DNA of 64,000 nucleotides, from assembly GCA_900116395.1 (NCBI GenBank), contig FPAN01000008.1, positions 62,001 to 126,000 on the forward strand, written 5' to 3'. Position numbers and translations under genes: made by a program. Shown here piece after piece: positions 59,005 through 64,000 of the stretch. The notes under the pieces were generated by a model that worked only from the letters and a program-made list of their open reading frames with translations, made no database searches and had not been told where the DNA came from. This DNA comes from Lachnospiraceae bacterium XBD2001. GTDB taxonomy: Bacteria; Bacillota; Clostridia; Lachnospirales; Lachnospiraceae. Numbering within the stretch: position 1 is the first letter of the stretch; every line of letters starts with the position of its first letter.

Positions 59005-60145
59005 TTTGGTCCTCCTTATACTCTGACTCACTACTTTTATCAATTGTCAGTCCTAAGTCAACTGGTATGTCTTTTATAAAAGATTTGATGATTGATGAAT
59101 ACTTTACATTAGCGATGCGAATAGCATTCTCAGCGTCGCTTTTTGCTTGTGAATCAACCCCCTTCGTATCAACAATACCTTGCAGCCTCGTAAGATATGC
59201 TAATAGTCTATTCTTTTGGTTGACTATATTCTTCTCTATTATTCTCGAAAGATCACCTGTATCTTTTCCTTTATTCACATAATAATCAAGACAATCCGCA
59301 TAGTATTCGTACTCACTTTTATATATATCTAAAGTTGCGTCTGTGTTACTTCGCAAGCCAACTCCAATAGTATTCATTCGTAAGCATTTTCTCTTAATTT
59401 CTTCGCGCATAAGCTCAACTTCAGGGTAAACAGAACCGGTATATATACCAAATAGAGTTTGTAGTTCTTTCCTTATCTGAGCCTTACCTTGCTTTGATAT
59501 CCTTATACCGTATAGCTGATGGAAAGGAATCGGTTCCGGTATATCACCTGTAAAAAGGATAAATGCACCCTGTTGAGCTATTATTCTCTTATTCTGTTTA
59601 CAATGATCTATCAAGCGATGATTATAAGAAAAAAAGGCATCATTTAAAATATTCTTATTTCCCTCTAAGGCAGCATTATATATTTCTTTGGTATTCTGAG
59701 CCTCGGGGCTTAGCGCTTCACTGTATTTAAACGCATAGACAAAGCCATCTGAATCGTCCAATGAATCCTCTGGTTTTACATAATAAGGTGTAGTTGCAAA
59801 ATAAAGAGCTATTAAGCAATTATAGGAAACATCCAATAGACGACTAGGGAATCCATCATGTTGCGCATCAATAGCATTATGCAAATAATCTGTATTTCCG
59901 GAAATATCATTCTGTCTCATTGCGCAAAACATATTAATCTCGTAATTATCAATTTGCTTCAATGAATAATCACGGTAGATTGTAGGAATACAAGGCGTAT
60001 TATATTCCTCCGCTTCTCCTCTAAAAACAAGAAAACTATTGCTTTCATCACACCAATTCTTCTCAAGTACTTGAACCGCATTTATAAATTCCGACACACT
60101 AGATACCGGTTCAATTTTTTCTAATAATCCATCCTGTAATTCCAT
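58997..60145 (-). CDS. FRG-domain protein
   Basis: 382 residues from ATG 60145 (GGGAAGG upstream). FRG domain: FLVFRGEAEEYNTPCIPTIY and later HDGFPSRLLDVSYNCLIALYFAT. FRG domains resemble ADP-ribosyl-binding or transferase folds and are common in defence clusters. A 47-base gap separates it from the desulfurase gene, with no terminator. Confidence 0.87.
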   Translation of the reverse strand: MELQDGLLEKIEPVSSVSEFINAVQVLEKNWCDESNSFLVFRGEAEEYNTPCIPTIYRDYSLKQIDNYEINMFCAMRQNDISGNTDYLHNAIDAQHDGFPSRLLDVSYNCLIALYFATTPYYVKPEDSLDDSDGFVYAFKYSEALSPEAQNTKEIYNAALEGNKNILNDAFFSYNHRLIDHCKQNKRIIAQQGAFILFTGDIPEPIPFHQLYGIRISKQGKAQIRKELQTLFGIYTGSVYPEVELMREEIKRKCLRMNTIGVGLRSNTDATLDIYKSEYEYYADCLDYYVNKGKDTGDLSRIIEKNIVNQKNRLLAYLTRLQGIVDTKGVDSQAKSDAENAIRIANVKYSSIIKSFIKDIPVDLGLTIDKSSESEYKEDQNE

Positions 60146-60192
60146 ACAAGTCCTTCCCAATAGCATTTCGTTCCAAATATCAATCTTGTTGT

Positions 60193-61344
60193 TTACATCA
60201 CTAATGCTTTTGCAATATCAACCATTTCGCTGAAAGGTTCTAAGACATCCTTCATTTCAACGCCAGCTCCCCAGCTTATTCTTACTGAATTTTCAATTCT
60301 TTCAACTGGAACTCCCATCGCGACAAGCACATAACTAGGATCATAACTCTTCGACGTACATGCTGAGCCATTTGATAATGCGCAATACTGCTTTGTAGAT
60401 ATCATAAGCGCTTCAGATGAAACACCATTAAAACAAATATTCAAAGTACTATCCACGCAATACTCCTGGTCGCCATTTAGCTCAAAGCTAACTCCAGATT
60501 CATTTAAAATTCTAAGTAATTCCTTCTTTATAGCCTTGTTATTTTCTTCAATAAGGCCATATTCTTCAGAAGCGAATTCACAAGCAGTTCCCATACCAGC
60601 CACTAACGCTACAGGCGTAGTGCCTGGCCTAATACCATGTTCCTGCTGTCCACCAAAATAAACACTTTTCACTGGTGGTAATTGATAATTCTTTTTCCTA
60701 AGAATCAAAGCACCAATTCCTTGTGGTCCCCTGAATTTATGTGCACTAAACGAAAGCATATCATATTGAATTTTTCTAAGTTCTTCTACCAGCTTTCCAC
60801 AACTTTGTGTCGCATCAATATGAAATAAGACATCCTTATTTGCTAAGAATTCGCCAATTTCTTTAACAGGCTGAATTATTCCAGTTTCATTGTTTACATG
60901 CATCACCGAAACAAGTAACGTATCATCTCTAACTAATTCAATTATATTATCAGCTGAAACTCTACCACTTATATCAGGTTTAACTATATCAACATCAAAT
61001 CCAATACTCTGCATGTGTTTAGCTGTATTGAGAACCGCTTTATGTTCTATAGCGGTTGTTATAATATGTTTTTTACCAGTTTCTTCCGCATAATCTAGCA
61101 ACCCCTGGATTGCAATATTATTACTTTCAGTTGCTCCACTTGTAAAAAAGACTTCATCAGTATTCACCTGTAACAATTCAGCAACTTGACTACGTCCCTT
61201 TTCAACGATTTTTCGAGCATCATCGCCATAATTGTGCGTTCTACTATCCGCATTCCCGGGATTATTTGCATATACGTTTACCATGACTTCCAAAACTCTT
61301 GGATCTATCGGTGTTGTCGCATTGTAATCTAAATAAACGCTCAT
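60193..61344 (-). CDS. Cysteine desulfurase of the phosphorothioation cassette (DndA/IscS-like)
   Basis: 383 residues. PLP Lys in SFSAHKFRGPQG (about 203), active Cys in NGSACTSKSYDPS (about 328), substrate loop TSGATESNNIAIQG. Removes sulfur from L-cysteine as a persulfide; in Dnd systems this supplies DndC. The gene follows dndE by 4 bases, which supports the DndA role over a housekeeping one, but IscS-like enzymes can substitute. Complete length. Confidence 0.9.
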   Translation of the reverse strand: MSVYLDYNATTPIDPRVLEVMVNVYANNPGNADSRTHNYGDDARKIVEKGRSQVAELLQVNTDEVFFTSGATESNNIAIQGLLDYAEETGKKHIITTAIEHKAVLNTAKHMQSIGFDVDIVKPDISGRVSADNIIELVRDDTLLVSVMHVNNETGIIQPVKEIGEFLANKDVLFHIDATQSCGKLVEELRKIQYDMLSFSAHKFRGPQGIGALILRKKNYQLPPVKSVYFGGQQEHGIRPGTTPVALVAGMGTACEFASEEYGLIEENNKAIKKELLRILNESGVSFELNGDQEYCVDSTLNICFNGVSSEALMISTKQYCALSNGSACTSKSYDPSYVLVAMGVPVERIENSVRISWGAGVEMKDVLEPFSEMVDIAKALVM

Positions 61345-61348
61345 TTCT

Positions 61349-61729
61349 TTATTCCTCTATCGCTAGTGCCACTAAATCATCTAAGTTCTTAATAAACCCT
61401 GTTCCACACAAGTAAGATATTCCACGTTCAATATTCAAGTAAAAATACTTCGTTAATGTTGCTGGATCTGTTGGTAAATCCATTTCAATACACCAAGCCT
61501 TAACCAGAGCTTCATAAATATCACTATACTCTCCACCAAAGGTATACCAAGACATCTCAAGATTACTGTCCGCAGGAATATCAATGTCTGTTGGCAAAGT
61601 TTTTTCGCTCAACGAATAACACAATGCCCATCTACATAAAATGTTCCAGTTTTTTATACCCGTTTTCCCTTTTAATCTTGATAATTTATCTTTTGCCTGC
61701 TGCGAGAGCCTTATCTGCTTTACAATCAT
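61349..61729 (-). CDS. dndE: DNA phosphorothioation protein DndE
   Basis: 126 residues, within the DndE range. Starts MIVKQIRLSQQAKDKLSRLK, GIKNWNILCRWALCYSLSE. DndE binds nicked double-stranded DNA and is needed for sulfur incorporation. Start overlaps the DndD stop by 4 bases (ATGA). Ends LDDLVALAIEE. Confidence 0.88.
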   Translation of the reverse strand: MIVKQIRLSQQAKDKLSRLKGKTGIKNWNILCRWALCYSLSEKTLPTDIDIPADSNLEMSWYTFGGEYSDIYEALVKAWCIEMDLPTDPATLTKYFYLNIERGISYLCGTGFIKNLDDLVALAIEE

Positions 61730-63678
61730 TCTTCGCCTCCAACAAAGTAACCTCTTTGAATAGATGTACTCTTTGTTTCATCACAATAATCAAGAGTAAA
61801 TTCATCACCCACATCATGCTTCATTAATTCGTAATACTTTTCATCAATCTCAGAATCAGTAGAAAGAATAATAGTCTGATCACTAGCTTTAGGAAAATAT
61901 ACCTGGATTAATGATTTTCGATGGTTTGAATCTAATCTAGAAAGTGGTGTATCAATTATTACAGGTAGCTTTTTCTTTGAGCAAATTGCAAGCGCCCATA
62001 AAATAGATATGACCATTAACTGCTCTTCACCAGCTGAAAGTGAGGCTTTATCAACTTCATTGTCGTTTTTATCTAAATAACTAAGATCCAATGAAACTGG
62101 ATCCATTGCAATTCTTTCAATTAAGTTCTTCTTGTTTGCCAATTTCTTATAGCAAGCAGTTATTGTATTTGCTAACGCATCTGTTTTCTTTTCCTGAAGT
62201 CGAATCGAATATCTGTCTAAAACCTGAATAGCCATTTCTGTATACTTTAATGAACGATCCGCATCATCATTCGCTTCCACGCGATTTAAATATGCAGTAA
62301 CTTTTTTATTAAATTCCGATGTAGCCTTAATCATCGTTCCATTTGCCGTACTTCTTTTCTGATTTAAGCTTTCAAGATCAACCGATAACTCTGCCTCTTC
62401 TTTCTTAAGCTTAAGAATTTTACGGTAAATTTGATTAAGATCATCCTCATTAATGTCTATAGATAGATAGTTATCTATCTCATCCAATTCAGAATCAAGA
62501 CGACTTTTTTCAGTAAAGTTTTCAACTACCGTTGCAACCGAGTCTGAAATTCTATTGCTACTTAATTGCTTTGATTGTACCCTCGCCACATCAGATAAAT
62601 CGTAAATGTTTTCAACTGAATCATTATCAGCTTCATTATTCACGAAATTAATAAACGCCTCTAGTCCCGAAACATTATTTCCCATTTCAGAGAAAGTCTT
62701 AACTAGTTCATTTAATCGCACATTGGCTTGTTGATTAATAACTGCATTATGTTCTATTTCAGCCTGAGCAGAAATCTTATCTACAAGATCCTTAACTAAA
62801 GCCAGTGGTAATTCTGCTGATGCTAATGCTATCATCCTATCATCCACCTGATGTCTGTTAGCTTCTATAGTTGCTTTCTTTGAGAGAAGTTCATCGCGTT
62901 TTCCAATAACATCTCCTCCCTTTGCTGCATATTCTCCTTTTTTCTGCTCGATTTTATTTTTTACGTTAGCAAGTTTTTCTTCGACTTCTTGAATCTCGTT
63001 ATCAATAGCTTTCAGCGCATTTTCTGCTTCTTCTTTTACTTCTCGAAGCACGTTTACTTTTGCTATCTCATCTTCCTCATCTTTTGTCTTCTCTATTCTT
63101 TTTATATTTTTTGTTAAGTCACCACGCAATGTGTCAAGTATGGATATTCCAAGCATTGCCCTTATAGACTCTTTTAGTTGATCGTTAGTATTATCAACTG
63201 CGAGTTTTGCTATTTTTTCACCATCAAAGAAAAAGAAATTTGAAAGAGCGCTAGGCAATATATCCTCAATAAACATTGGCCAATTTTCAGTCAAAAATTC
63301 ACTTTCAACTCCGTTTTTCTCTACATATAATACTTCTGTCGTTCTTTTTTTAGGTTGGTCCTCCCATTTCCTACGAATCATATAAACATCTGAATCCACA
63401 TCATTCATCTGAAATTCTAATTCAAGAAATGAAGACATTGTTTCATCACTTTTATTAACAAAAGATTTTAAATACTGTCCATAAGACTTAAATGAACTTT
63501 CTTTGTACGCAAAAGAATTTGCACCATATAAAGACAAAAGAACTGCCTCTAAAAATGTTGTTTTTCCGCGGCCATTCAAACCACCTATTAATACAATTGG
63601 TTTGTCTCCAACAAAATCAAATGTATTTGTTCCAGCATAAACCCCAAAATTATGCATTGTTAATCTTCTAATCTTCAT
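61726..63678 (-). CDS. dndD: DNA phosphorothioation ATPase DndD
   Basis: 650 residues, SMC/RecN type. Walker A GGLNGRGKT (33-41), long coiled coil (about 200-480), ABC signature LSAGEEQLMVISILW (about 550) and Walker B LPVIIDTPLSRLD (about 572). Hydrolyses ATP in phosphorothioation, perhaps altering DNA structure. Start overlaps the DndC stop (ATGA). Confidence 0.93.
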   Translation of the reverse strand: MKIRRLTMHNFGVYAGTNTFDFVGDKPIVLIGGLNGRGKTTFLEAVLLSLYGANSFAYKESSFKSYGQYLKSFVNKSDETMSSFLELEFQMNDVDSDVYMIRRKWEDQPKKRTTEVLYVEKNGVESEFLTENWPMFIEDILPSALSNFFFFDGEKIAKLAVDNTNDQLKESIRAMLGISILDTLRGDLTKNIKRIEKTKDEEDEIAKVNVLREVKEEAENALKAIDNEIQEVEEKLANVKNKIEQKKGEYAAKGGDVIGKRDELLSKKATIEANRHQVDDRMIALASAELPLALVKDLVDKISAQAEIEHNAVINQQANVRLNELVKTFSEMGNNVSGLEAFINFVNNEADNDSVENIYDLSDVARVQSKQLSSNRISDSVATVVENFTEKSRLDSELDEIDNYLSIDINEDDLNQIYRKILKLKKEEAELSVDLESLNQKRSTANGTMIKATSEFNKKVTAYLNRVEANDDADRSLKYTEMAIQVLDRYSIRLQEKKTDALANTITACYKKLANKKNLIERIAMDPVSLDLSYLDKNDNEVDKASLSAGEEQLMVISILWALAICSKKKLPVIIDTPLSRLDSNHRKSLIQVYFPKASDQTIILSTDSEIDEKYYELMKHDVGDEFTLDYCDETKSTSIQRGYFVGGEE

Positions 63679-64000
63679 GCGTCTACATCCTCACTGTCAA
63701 ATACTGTTCCGAAAGAAGCCGGCTCCTCCTTCTCTAATTCAGCAAAGAATTTTTCATTGTGTTTTGCGCCTGATTCTTTTTGTCTTGAAACCTTACTTGT
63801 ATAATACTGAGTCGCATCTTCTTCATCTCTATAAAAGGTCTTGCTTATACCTTTATTTAATTCTTCGAGAATGCCCTTTCTCTGAGACATTCCATTAGCC
63901 TTATTTTCAATATCAATAAGTGTAGACATCATTTCTGGCAGTAACTCCTCTTCGGGATATACTTCAGCACATACTTCAAGTAATGTATCCCACTCGTCAT
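63675..64000 (-). CDS. dndC: DNA phosphorothioation protein DndC, C-terminal part (runs off right edge)
   Basis: Open frame from the window edge to the stop at 63675: about 108 residues visible, DEWDTLLEVCAEVYPEEE onwards, ending TVFDSEDVDA. An internal Met at 63932 is not the start because the frame stays open past it. DndC is a PAPS-reductase-like ATP pyrophosphatase with an Fe-S cluster; those domains lie outside the window. Called mainly by position directly before dndD, dndE. Confidence 0.8.
   Translation of the reverse strand, partial: DEWDTLLEVCAEVYPEEELLPEMMSTLIDIENKANGMSQRKGILEELNKGISKTFYRDEEDATQYYTSKVSRQKESGAKHNEKFFAELEKEEPASFGTVFDSEDVDA

Noticed and set aside
63675..63932. Complete 85-residue gene at the right edge
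   Set aside because: The frame stays open to base 64000, so it is the tail of the larger dndC gene.

Overview
The window looks like a chromosomal segment of a Lachnospiraceae-type Firmicute (class Clostridia). The evidence is strong AGGAGG-type ribosome binding sites, a YesM/YesN-type two-component pair, CUT1 sugar transporters, GH94 phosphorylases and typical clostridial accessory genes. Nearly everything is on the minus strand; only three convincing genes are on plus (9179-9997, 31691-32002, 33359-33700). No rRNA, tRNA or CRISPR array was seen.

Region 1 (1-8 kb): the start of a secreted surface protein, a DHH phosphoesterase, an AAA/DUF4143 ATPase with paired palindromic operators, and a TIR-transmembrane-propeller protein. 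Region 2 (8-10.6 kb): a PD-(D/E)XK-like nuclease and a degenerate calcineurin-like phosphatase, divergently transcribed and enclosed by long inverted copies of a hairpin repeat; the right copy is expanded into a tandem array of 225-bp units. Region 3 (10.6-30 kb): a carbohydrate locus with a GH3 beta-glucosidase, an AraC-type response regulator, its histidine kinase, a second solute-binding protein, an ABC sugar importer, two glycoside phosphorylases, a beta-helix protein and a GGDEF protein. The likely substrate is a beta-glucan oligosaccharide: import, phosphorolysis in the cytoplasm, and induction through the kinase/regulator pair.

Region 4 (30-49 kb) is an accessory zone. It carries a Panacea-type toxin-antitoxin pair, an Fe-S/redox operon with a divergent HxlR regulator, a 1307-residue tandem kinase-like protein, an orphan AbiEi antitoxin, a Fic protein, and many small housekeeping or stress genes. 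It is studded with ten intact 76-bp near-perfect palindromes and at least four partial ones. A REP-associated tyrosine transposase (RAYT, 39750-40520) sits between two intact copies, so this is a clostridial REPIN-RAYT system. The palindromes fall into sequence subfamilies, and one abuts a broken BRCT-domain gene.

Region 5 (49-64 kb) is a defence and nucleotide-chemistry island. It has a macrodomain protein, a three-gene operon of deaminase-like protein, NUDIX hydrolase and DUF4298 protein bracketed by a duplicated terminator, a nucleotidyltransferase-fold protein, a uracil-DNA-glycosylase-like protein, an HTH regulator, an Nmad3 nucleotide-modification protein, MazG and a PNPOx-like protein. 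It ends in a tightly coupled phosphorothioation cassette, dndC-dndD-dndE-cysteine desulfurase, followed by FRG-domain and AIPR genes that may be its effector arm.
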